Positions 54,574 to 62,856 of a stretch of 64,000 bases of DNA are shown in pieces (positions within the stretch are counted from its first letter, which is position 1; each line of letters begins with the position of its first letter). The translations under genes were made by a program, and so were the position numbers. This DNA comes from Loktanella sp. M215. Lineage in GTDB: Bacteria > Pseudomonadota > Alphaproteobacteria > Rhodobacterales > Rhodobacteraceae. Under the pieces are notes generated by a model. That model was not told where the DNA came from and made no database searches. It was given only the letters and a program-made list of their open reading frames with translations. The stretch covers positions 1 through 64,000 of the forward strand of contig NZ_WMEA01000006.1 of assembly GCF_021735925.1 (NCBI RefSeq), read 5' to 3'.

Positions 54574-55431
54574 ATGACAAGCGAGATGATTGATTCTCTT
54601 CAAACGGCGGGCTTGCCGGACCATATCGGCATGACCGCTGGCGGACGGCTGGTCCTCACGGGCGGGGCGCACAATGTGGCGAACCTTTTCACGGGCCTGA
54701 GTGCGCCTGCGCCTGAGGCCATCGCGGCCTTTCGCGACAACCACCTCGCCCGGCGCGCCTGGTGCGCGACGCGGGGGGATCGCATTCTCGCAATGGGTGT
54801 TTCCAGATGCCATCGTGCTGGCCAGGCTGTCCGCGCCGCAGGGCGGGGCGGCGGGGCAGGGCGGTCTCGACCTGTCGCAGGTCCGGTCCGTCTACGAGAC
54901 GAGTTTCCGCTTTGACGGAGACACGGCGGACGTTCATTACCCGATCGGACTGCTGCAAGACCATCCCGACCGGCAGACGCTGACCGATAGCCATTACAGC
55001 GATCTGGGCCACCTGCATCTTGCGGCCGAGGTGGCGCGGGTCATGCTGGGCCGGCAGGAACCGGAACATGTCGCAGCCCGTGTCGCCAGCGCCCGGACCG
55101 CGACGGTGGTGGGCGACCTGGGCGTGCAATGCGTGCCGCAGCGCCACGAGAAGCGCATGCGCCTGCCGGCACCGGCACCTTGCTGATCTTCGGGGATTCC
55201 TTTTTCCGCTGCCTGCTGGACGAACTGATCTTCTACTGGGACAGCATCGTCTTCGTGCGCAGCTCTCATTTCCATCATGAGCTGGTGTCGGCGGTCAGGC
55301 CTGCCGCGATCCTGACCGGCATGGCGGAACGCTACATCGCGGCACAGGTGCCTGACGGCCGGCGTCCGCATTTTCTGGCCTTTCCCCTGGCCGCGGGCCG
55401 GGCGCAAAGCCCCGATCCCGCCTTTGCGTAG
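54574..55431 (+). pseudogene. AlgX/AlgJ-like (SGNH-type) acyltransferase, frameshifted twice
   Basis: Three frames together give one protein: MTSEMIDSLQTAGLPDHIGMTAGGRLVLTGGAHNVANLFTG (frame 1), then AFSQWVFPDAIVLARL, DSHYSDLGHLHLAAEVARVM and VVGDLGVQC (frame 2), then TLLIFGDSFFRCLLDELIFYWDSIVFVRSSHFHHEL and MAERYIAAQVPD (frame 3). GDSFF and the DSHYSDLGHLHLA-like block resemble AlgX/AlgJ O-acetyltransferase domains. The first shift is an extra G in a run of six (54773-54778). The second lies near 55150-55180. It probably O-acetylated the polysaccharide before decay, unless the G tract makes it phase-variable. Confidence 0.72.
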
Positions 55432-55737
55432 ATGTGGACCCGCCTGGTGGATCAGACCGCCTCGGCCCGGACACAGGATGCCCTTCCCGCGGCATCCGCT
55501 ACCCCCGCGCCCGCGCCCGCGCCACGCCCAGCGACGGACGCGGGCGCGGCCAAGGTCACGGAACAGACCGCCTTTGCCCTGTGGCGGATGCGCGAGGGCG
55601 ATGCCTCGGGTCTGCAGGGGGCTGCGCTGTCCGCGATGTGGGCCGCGGCACGACCAGGCTATCTGCGCGAGGCGACGACCCTGCTGGCGACGATGACGGC
55701 GCGCGGCCTGCGCATTTCAGCCACCGGCACCCCATGA
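55432..55737 (+). pseudogene. Possible continuation of the acyltransferase after an amber codon
   Basis: The third frame of the preceding pseudogene continues in phase past TAG (55429-55431): MWTRLVDQTASARTQDAL, an Ala/Pro linker, then TEQTAFALWRMREGDASGLQGAALSAMWAAARPGYLREATTLLATM. It looks like the C-terminal part of the same gene, or a separate small frame with its own ATG; I favour the first. No family recognised for this part. Confidence 0.4.
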
Positions 55738-55893
55738 TCGCGGATTCCCCGCCCGGGCCGACGGCACCTTTGACATTCATGGGATCAGACCGTAATGCCG
55801 AGACCGACGACTGTGGCCACCCCCGCAAGCCGTTCCAGCGGGACGGCGGAACGGATCGCCGGCGCCGCATGTAACGACGTGAGGGACCCTTCG

Positions 55894-57149
55894 GTGACAG
55901 CAGAGCAGGCGACCCGGCCGGACTAGCGTATCGCCGTTGTCGTTCTGGGGATGCACCGGTCCGGGACATCCGCGCTGGCCGGGATGCTGGCCCGTCTGGG
56001 ATGCGACGTGCCGCGCGACCTGTTGGAGGCCGCGCCGATGAATGCCAAGGGTTTCTACGAATCCGGCGGCATCAGTCAGATGAACGACGAGCTGATGCAA
56101 TCCGCCGGGTCCAGCTGGTTCACCTGGCAGCCTTTCAGCGACAGCTGGTTCCGCGCCCCGCAGGCACAGGCCGGTCGGACGCGGGCGATGGCGCAGTTGG
56201 AGGCCGTCTACGGCGATGCGGCCTTTCCGGTGATCAAGGATCCGCGGATGTGCATGCTCGTGCCGTTCTGGGAGACCGTTCTCGAAGCGGCGGGCTACGC
56301 CCCGCGCTATTTGCACACCCATCGTCACCCGCTGGAGGTGGCGCAGTCGCTTGACCACTGGGCGGGCTATGACCAGGGCTACGGGCAGCTGCTGTGGCTT
56401 CGCTACGTGCTGACGGCAGAAGCCTCCACCCGCGGGCAGGTCCGACACTTCACCTCCTATACCCGGCTGATGCAGGACTGGCGTGCGGTTGCACGTAACG
56501 CGGGCGAGAGCCTCGATCTGGTATGGCCGCGCCAGTCGGACAGGGCCGCGGCGGAGATCGACGATTTTCTCGACCGCGACCTGTCTCATATGCAGGCCCG
56601 CGACGACCATGCCTCGGACCGGCAGCGGCTGGCGCCCTGGGTCGCCACCACCTTCGCGATCTTGGAACGTTGGAACGTTGGAGCGCGCAGGGCGAGGACG
56701 CGGCCGACCATGCGACGCTCGACGGGATCCGGGCGGCCTTCGACGTGGCGACCCCGGCCTTTTCGGCTGCGGTAGAGAGCGGGCGCACGGATACGCTGGC
56801 CCGACGGCTGGCGCAAGCCGAGGCGGCCCGAGATGCCGTGGCGGCCGAGCGTGATGCCCTGAAGAACGCCATGGCGGCTGAACGCGATGCCCTGCGCGAC
56901 GAGAGGCAGGCGCTGCTGCGCGATCTGCGCAACCGGCATCAGCAGGCGCTGCAGGCCACACGCGACCAGCTGACGACGGCTCTGCGCCTGAGCAATGCCC
57001 ATGCGGATGCGCTGGTGTCCGACGCCCGCAAGCAGCGCGACGCGGCCGAACGGAAACTGCGCGCGATGACCGTCAGCACCTCTTGGCGGTTGACGGCACC
57101 CCTGCGCGGGGTTGTGCTGGGTTTGCGCCGGGTGACGGGGCGGGGTTAG
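55894..57149 (+). pseudogene. Sulfotransferase with coiled-coil tail, amber codon plus 8-bp duplication
   Basis: The frame opens at GTG 55894 and meets TAG as codon 11 (55924-55926), directly before RIAVVVLGMHRSGTSALAGMLARLG, the PAPS-binding P-loop. The domain continues MNAKGFYESGGISQMND, VIKDPRMCMLVPFW and HTHRHPLEVAQSL. At 56664-56679 the 8-mer GGAACGTT occurs twice; removing one copy restores FAILERWSAQGEDAADHATLDGI and the coiled-coil tail ending TVSTSWRLTAPLRGVVLGLRR. An ATG at 55951 could start a short product that keeps GMHRSGTS but ends early. It is the same family as the C-terminal half of 25101-26996. Confidence 0.82.
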
Positions 57150-57232
57150 GCTGGCTCGCCGGGCGACGGGGGTCGCCGTGACAACGACAAGGCAGGGTTT
57201 GCGATGAACCTCGACATTCAGTGGAGTTCCCG

Positions 57233-60200
57233 ATGAGCACTAGGACCGAAGGCCAGCGTGCGCATCCGGCCGGAACCGCCCCGATCGTGACCGCGCGGCA
57301 GGTCTTTGATCGCATGTTCGACGCCACTTGGTATCTTGCGGCCAATCCCGACGTCAGGGGTTACAAGCCGGGGCCGAAGGATCATTACCTGCGCTACGGC
57401 TATGCCGAGCGCCGCAATCCGCATCCGCTGTTCGACGTGGCCTGGTATCTGGCGCAGCGCCCCGAACTGGCGAAGGCCCGGATCGAACCGATGAGCTGTT
57501 ATTTCGATGGCGACTGGCGCCGTCTGTGCAGCCCGCACCCCCTGTTCGATCCGGCCTGGTACCTGCTGGAGCATCCCGAGCTGCTGAAAAAGGGCGTCGA
57601 GCCGATCCAGCATTACCTGCAGCAGGGCTGGAAGGACGGTCACACGCTGCATCCGCTGTTCGACGTGTCATGGTATCTTGCGGCCTATCCCGAGATCGCG
57701 AGAAGCGGTACGGAACCGCTGAGTCATTTTCTGACCTTCGGATGGACGGCGGGCCATCTGCCACATCCGCTGTTCGATATGGCCGACTACCGGACGCGCT
57801 ACCCCGACCTCGATGTGGCAGGGCTGAACCCCTGGCTGCACTACATCACCGCAGGCTGGCGCGAAGGCCGTCGTCCGCACCGCCTGTTCGATGCGGACTG
57901 GTATCAGAGGACCTATCTCGACGCGGTTGCGCCAGTGCGGGAACCGCTGTCGCACTACCTGTCGGAGGGCTGGCGCGAAGGGCTTCGCCCCGCGCCGGAC
58001 GGCGCGGCCTTGAATCCTGCGCCGGACGGCGCCGTCCCGAAGCCTGCGCCGGATGCCCCCGCCGCCGATGCGGCCCCTCTCTATACCCAAGTCCGCGAAA
58101 GCCTGCTGCGGGAGCGGCGGCTGTCGGTATCCGGCAGACGCGGCGTGATCGGGATGGTGGTGCACGAGACCGGTGTCGGCGGTGCGCCGCATGTCCTGCG
58201 CCAGTTCACGCAATGGCTGCGCGACCGCACCCGGTTCGATGTGCGGATCGTCGCGATGAAGGGCGGGAACCTGCGCGCAGGTTTCGCCGAGGTCGCGCCG
58301 CTTCTGGTGCTGGGCGATCTGCCCGCGGCGGACCGCACCGATGCCCTGCGCCGCTTTCTGGGCGAGGATGTCCGGGGACTTTTCATCAATTCCGTCGCCA
58401 GCGGCGGTGTGCTGGACCATGCCGACCCCGATCTGCCCGCCGTGGCCTTCATCCACGAGCTGCCGCAGGTGCTGGAGATGTTCCCTGCCCAGTTCGACCT
58501 GATCCGCAAGCGGGCGGCGCGGGTGATTGCGGGCGGGCCCGGGGTGATGCGGGTCCTGCAGGCGGACGACGGTTTCGACGCCGACCGGCTGGCAGAAGCG
58601 GTCAGCTTCATCGAGGCCCTGCCGGAGCGGACGGATTTCGCCGCCCGGCGCGCCGCCGCCCGCCGCGATCTGGGGTTGGCCACGGATGCACTGGTCGTCA
58701 TGGGCTGCGGCGTCGTCCACTGGCGCAAGTCCCCCGAGGTCTTCATCGCGGCGGCGCAGCAGGTGCTGTCCCGCGGCATCGACGCGCATTTTGTCTGGCT
58801 GGGCGGCGGCCCGGACCTCGCGGACTGCGAAGCCCGCATCGCCGCCGCGGGGCTGCAGGACCGGATCCGCTTCACCGGCTACGAGCCGGATGTGCCCGGC
58901 AAGATCGCCGCGGGCGACGTGTTCATGCTGTCCTCGCAGGAGGATCCGTTCCCGCTGGTCGCGCTCTATGCCGCGCAGGCAGGCCAGCCGATCGTCTGTT
59001 TCCGCGAGGCGGGGGGCATCGAAGGCTTCGTCGCCGAGGGCAGCGGCATCGCCGTGCCCCACATGGACGCCACGGCGATGGCCGATGCGGTGGCACTTTA
59101 TGCCGCCGATCCCGCGCGGCGGCAGGCCGACGGCGCGGTGGGCCAGGCGCAGGTCGCACGTCGTCACACGATGGACGTCGTGGGCCCGCTGCTGCTGCAT
59201 CACCTGCGCGAGGCCATGGGCCTTGCGCCCGAAGTCAGCGTCGTCGTGCCGAACTACAATTACGTGGATTATCTACCCGAGCGACTGTCTTCGATCGCGG
59301 CCCAGACCTTCCAGGATTTCGAGGTCATCCTTCTGGACGACGCCTCTCCCGATGCGTCGGTCCCGCTGCTCGAGGCCTTCGCCGCCGCCCGGCCTGGCAC
59401 CCGGCTCGTCGTGAACGCGCAGAACTCCGGATCGCCCTTCCGGCAATGGTTGCGCGGAATGGATCTGGCGCGGGCCGACCTGATCTGGATGGCCGAAGCG
59501 GATGACCGCTGCACGCCGCATCTGCTGGAGACGCTGCTGCCCCGGTTCGACGACCGCAACGTCCGGCTGGCTTATTGCGCGTCCCGGCCGATCACCTCGG
59601 ACGGGCGCGTGATCGGCGACTACCGCGCGCTCTACCTCGACCGGATCAACGCGGGACGCTGGGACCATGACTACACGGCCACCGACCACGAGGAGGCCAA
59701 CGCCGGGCTGGGCATCGCCAATTCCCTGCCCAATGCCAGCGCGGTGATGTTCCGCAACTTCCGCCCCGAGGATGCCTTCGTGTCGGAGCTGACGCAGATG
59801 CGGCTTTGCGGCGACTGGTATTTCTACGTGCGGGCGATGCGGGGTGGGCTGGTCGGCTTTGCCGCTGCGGTGATGAATGACCACCGTCGCCACGACAAGA
59901 CCGTGACTCATGCGCTCGAAGGCTCGATGCGCTATTTCGACGAGCTGGCGACCGTGCGGCGCTATCTGGGGCGCACCTTCCGCCAGGACGCGGTCGCGCG
60001 CGACCGGATTGCGGCCTTTCTGGCTGATGATATCGCTCGCTTTCGGGTGCCGGACCCCGCCGCCCTGCCAGTCGTGCCACCGGGTGAGAAGGCGATCCCC
60101 TCGCTGCTGATGGTGGCACCGGACCTGTCGCCGGGGGGTGGACAGGTCTTCGCGATCTCTGTTGCCAACGAATGGGCGCGCCGCGGCGGGCGGGTCGTGC

Positions 60201-61222
60201 TGCTGGATGTCGCGCACCAGCCGCCGCATCCCGCGATGCTGGCCAAGATCGCGCCGGAGGTGGTGCTGCTGAGGGCCGATGCGGAGGGTGCCGACCTGGG
60301 CACGCTGATCCGGCGCTTCGATCTCGACCTCGTACATTCGGGGATCTGGTGGGCCGACCGCTGGGTGGACATGCAGCGCGACCATCTGCCGGCGGACATG
60401 CCCTGGGTCATCAGCATGCATGGCTGCCACGAGACCTTCATCGCCAATCCGAAGATCGACAGGACTTTCGACACCCGGATGCGGCGGATGATCGACCGGG
60501 CAACCTGGGTCCATACCGCCGACAAGAACCTGCAGATCTTCGACACCTACGGCCGACCACCGGGATTGACCAAGATCGCCAACGGCATCGCCGTATCCCC
60601 CGCCACGCTGGACCTGACCCGCGAGAGTCTGGGATTGCGGCCGGAGGCCATGGTTCTGTGTCTGGCCTCGCGGGCGATCGCGTCCAAGGGCTGGCGCGAG
60701 GCAGTGCGCCTGACCGCGCGGCTCAATGCCGAAGGTCACGCGGTCGATCTGATGCTGATCGGCGAAGGGCCGCTGGCCGACGAAACCCGTGCCGAGGCGC
60801 CGACCCATGTCCACCTGACGGGGCAGGTCACGCATCTGCAGGATTATCTGCGGCTGGCCGACGTGGGCCTGCTGCCCAGCTACTTCGTGGGTGAATCGAT
60901 GCCGCTCATCCTGCTCGAGATGATGGCCGTGGGCCTGCCCCTGGTCGCCACCCGCACGGGAGAGATTCCCGACATGATCGGCACGGGCGAGGCCGCGGCA
61001 GGCCTGCTGGTGCCGCTGAAGGGCGAGGGGCTGGACGAGGAGGCCCTGCACGCGGCGGTGATGAGCTTGATCACGCGGCCCGAGACGCGCGCCGCGATGG
61101 CGGCTGCCAGCCGCGCACGCTTCGCGGCGGATTTCACCATCGCGAAGATGGTCGATCGCTACGCCGGACCCTATGCCCGCATCCCCGACGCCGCCGGCCG
61201 AGCGTCGAGGGAGGTCGCATGA
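57233..61222 (+). CDS. Giant three-domain glycosyltransferase with N-terminal WYL repeats
   Basis: A 1329-residue protein. Residues about 29-254 contain six repeats of about 38 residues, each like HPLFDxxWYLxxxPE followed by EPLxHYLxxGW. A Pro-Ala linker (254-280) follows. A GT4-like domain spans about 305-655 (VHETGVGGAPHVLRQF, VIAGGPGVMRVLQ, SSQEDPFPLVALYAAQAG). A GT2 domain starts at about 668 (VSVVVPNYNYVDYLPERLSSIAAQTF, WMAEADDRC, GDWYFYVRAM). A second GT4 domain starts at about 956 (LSPGGGQVFAISVANEWARRG, VISMHGCHE, LPSYFVGESMPLILLEMMAVGLPLVATRTGEIPDMI). ATG 57233 has GGAG 8 bases upstream. It overlaps the next gene by ATGA. It probably adds several sugars in sequence. Confidence 0.88.
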   Translation: MSTRTEGQRAHPAGTAPIVTARQVFDRMFDATWYLAANPDVRGYKPGPKDHYLRYGYAERRNPHPLFDVAWYLAQRPELAKARIEPMSCYFDGDWRRLCSPHPLFDPAWYLLEHPELLKKGVEPIQHYLQQGWKDGHTLHPLFDVSWYLAAYPEIARSGTEPLSHFLTFGWTAGHLPHPLFDMADYRTRYPDLDVAGLNPWLHYITAGWREGRRPHRLFDADWYQRTYLDAVAPVREPLSHYLSEGWREGLRPAPDGAALNPAPDGAVPKPAPDAPAADAAPLYTQVRESLLRERRLSVSGRRGVIGMVVHETGVGGAPHVLRQFTQWLRDRTRFDVRIVAMKGGNLRAGFAEVAPLLVLGDLPAADRTDALRRFLGEDVRGLFINSVASGGVLDHADPDLPAVAFIHELPQVLEMFPAQFDLIRKRAARVIAGGPGVMRVLQADDGFDADRLAEAVSFIEALPERTDFAARRAAARRDLGLATDALVVMGCGVVHWRKSPEVFIAAAQQVLSRGIDAHFVWLGGGPDLADCEARIAAAGLQDRIRFTGYEPDVPGKIAAGDVFMLSSQEDPFPLVALYAAQAGQPIVCFREAGGIEGFVAEGSGIAVPHMDATAMADAVALYAADPARRQADGAVGQAQVARRHTMDVVGPLLLHHLREAMGLAPEVSVVVPNYNYVDYLPERLSSIAAQTFQDFEVILLDDASPDASVPLLEAFAAARPGTRLVVNAQNSGSPFRQWLRGMDLARADLIWMAEADDRCTPHLLETLLPRFDDRNVRLAYCASRPITSDGRVIGDYRALYLDRINAGRWDHDYTATDHEEANAGLGIANSLPNASAVMFRNFRPEDAFVSELTQMRLCGDWYFYVRAMRGGLVGFAAAVMNDHRRHDKTVTHALEGSMRYFDELATVRRYLGRTFRQDAVARDRIAAFLADDIARFRVPDPAALPVVPPGEKAIPSLLMVAPDLSPGGGQVFAISVANEWARRGGRVVLLDVAHQPPHPAMLAKIAPEVVLLRADAEGADLGTLIRRFDLDLVHSGIWWADRWVDMQRDHLPADMPWVISMHGCHETFIANPKIDRTFDTRMRRMIDRATWVHTADKNLQIFDTYGRPPGLTKIANGIAVSPATLDLTRESLGLRPEAMVLCLASRAIASKGWREAVRLTARLNAEGHAVDLMLIGEGPLADETRAEAPTHVHLTGQVTHLQDYLRLADVGLLPSYFVGESMPLILLEMMAVGLPLVATRTGEIPDMIGTGEAAAGLLVPLKGEGLDEEALHAAVMSLITRPETRAAMAAASRARFAADFTIAKMVDRYAGPYARIPDAAGRASREVA

Positions 61223-62151
61223 AGCTGATTCTGCACATCGGCCTGCAGAAGACAGGCACGAGCAGCGTCCAGGTGATGCTGGCCAGTTCGGCGGAGGCGC
61301 TGGCCGAACAGGGCATGGTCTATCCAGCGCTACCTTCGCCGCGTCAGCCCAGAAGCGGGGTCTGGACCTCGCCATTCCGGCACAACTGCATCGCCGGCAC
61401 CTACGCGGATTTCAACAGCGTCTTCGAGATCATGACCGCCGCCGAGGCGGCCGTGTTCTGGCACGACCTCAGACGCGGCGGCCGCACGCCGATCCTGTCG
61501 GCCGAGGAATTCAGCCGCCAGCGGGATTTCACCTCGCTGAAGGCCGCGCTCGACGGCTTCGAGGTCGAGGTCGTCGTCTATTTGCGCCGGCAGGACAGGT
61601 ATGTCGAATCGCTCTACAACCAGCAGAACAAGATTCTGGTGCAGCGTGGCGACCAGTCGCTGATGTCCGAGGGGTTCCTCACGACGCCGGACCTCGATCA
61701 TTTCGTCCGACGGTCGGGATATCGCGGCATCCTGGACTACGCCGACCTGCTGCACCGGGTGGAGACCCAGCTGACCCCGGCCCGGATCCACGTCAGGCAT
61801 TTCGACCGCGCCGCGATGCGCGGATCGGACGTCTGCAGTGATTTCTGTGATGCCATCGGACTTGATCCCGGCCTGATGCACCGGCCACGCCAAGAGGCCA
61901 ACCAGTCGATCCGGAACGACGTGCTGCACCAGTGGAAGGCGGCCTTCATGACGGGCGGCCCCGACGCGGGTGCCGCCTTCCTTCGCGATCTGAACGCGAT
62001 GATCGCGGTGGGCGAGGACATGTCGGGCAGCTACACGATCCTGTCGGAGGAGGAACGTGCGGCCCTGATCGGGGAATATGCCGCCGTCAACGCGGCTGTC
62101 CGTGACCACTACGGTGTGGACCTCGACAGGCCCGGCGGGCCTACGGTCTGA
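61219..62151 (+). CDS. Sulfotransferase-family protein
   Basis: A 310-residue P-loop protein: ILHIGLQKTGTSSVQVML at 4-21 is the PAPS 5'-phosphosulfate loop, followed by ILSAEEFSRQ, VEVVVYLRRQDRYVESLYNQQNKI (the RxxxxxxxS 3'-phosphate motif) and a helical C-terminus. Its ATG overlaps the giant glycosyltransferase stop, so it probably sulfates that enzyme's product. It is intact, unlike the sulfotransferase at 55894. Confidence 0.82.
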   Translation: MKLILHIGLQKTGTSSVQVMLASSAEALAEQGMVYPALPSPRQPRSGVWTSPFRHNCIAGTYADFNSVFEIMTAAEAAVFWHDLRRGGRTPILSAEEFSRQRDFTSLKAALDGFEVEVVVYLRRQDRYVESLYNQQNKILVQRGDQSLMSEGFLTTPDLDHFVRRSGYRGILDYADLLHRVETQLTPARIHVRHFDRAAMRGSDVCSDFCDAIGLDPGLMHRPRQEANQSIRNDVLHQWKAAFMTGGPDAGAAFLRDLNAMIAVGEDMSGSYTILSEEERAALIGEYAAVNAAVRDHYGVDLDRPGGPTV

Positions 62152-62184
62152 CGATGGGACAGGACGGCGATGACAGGGCGGGGA

Positions 62185-62853
62185 TTACTCGTCCTCGTCG
62201 GTTCCCATGTTCTCATGATGCTGAGCGATCGCCTCTTCGACGTCATCGTAGTAGGTCAGTCTGCCGTTCTCGAGCACCGCGCCCGCGGTGCAGAACTTGC
62301 GCAGTTGGGCCGTGGAATGGGTGACGAAGACCGCTCCTGCGCCCTTCATGCGGTTGATGAAGGCGATGCGGCTCTTGCGCTTGAAGGCCGCGTCGCCGAC
62401 GGCCGTCACCTCGTCCACCAGATAGGTGTCGAACGGGATCCCGATCGAGATCCCGAAGGCCAGCCGGGATTTCATACCCGATGAATAGTTGCGCACCGGC
62501 GCATGGAAATGGCCGCCGAGCTCTGCGAAATTCCTGACGAAGTCCAGCAGTTCCTCGGTATCGACACCGTAGATGCGGGCCACGAACTTGGTGTTCTGCG
62601 CGCCAGTCATCTGCCGGTTGAAGCTGCCGGCGAAGCCGACGGGCCATGACACGGTTCCCGTCGTCTCGATCGTGCCGCTGTCGGGCCTGGCGGTGCCGCC
62701 GATCATATCCATCAGCGTGGACTTGCCAGCACCGTTACGCCCCAGCAGGCCCACCGCCTTGCCGGACGGAAAGGTTGTCGAGACATCGTGGAGGATGATC
62801 TTGCGTCCCTCTGGCGTCGCGAATGTCTTGGTGACGTTCCGGAACCGGATCAT
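62185..62853 (-). CDS. kpsT: Capsular polysaccharide ABC transporter ATPase
   Basis: A 222-residue KpsT/Wzt-type ATPase: IRFRNVTKTF, Walker A LLGRNGAGKSTLMDMI at about 36-51, SVxWP-like VSWPVGFAGSFN, the signature NYSSGMKSRLAFGISIG, Walker B YLVDEVTAVGD and the H-loop FVTHSTAQL. It powers export of a complete polysaccharide across the inner membrane. It is 3 bases downstream of the KpsE-like gene on the same strand; the permease KpsM is not seen and probably lies beyond the window or elsewhere. Confidence 0.93.
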   Translation of the reverse strand: MIRFRNVTKTFATPEGRKIILHDVSTTFPSGKAVGLLGRNGAGKSTLMDMIGGTARPDSGTIETTGTVSWPVGFAGSFNRQMTGAQNTKFVARIYGVDTEELLDFVRNFAELGGHFHAPVRNYSSGMKSRLAFGISIGIPFDTYLVDEVTAVGDAAFKRKSRIAFINRMKGAGAVFVTHSTAQLRKFCTAGAVLENGRLTYYDDVEEAIAQHHENMGTDEDE

Positions 62854-62856
62854 CCG

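Noticed and set aside
57328..59505. A 725-codon plus-strand frame, and a 700-codon minus-strand frame at 59273-61375
   Set aside because: Both are GC-rich shadows of the giant glycosyltransferase, with Arg/Gly/Ala-biased composition and no motifs.
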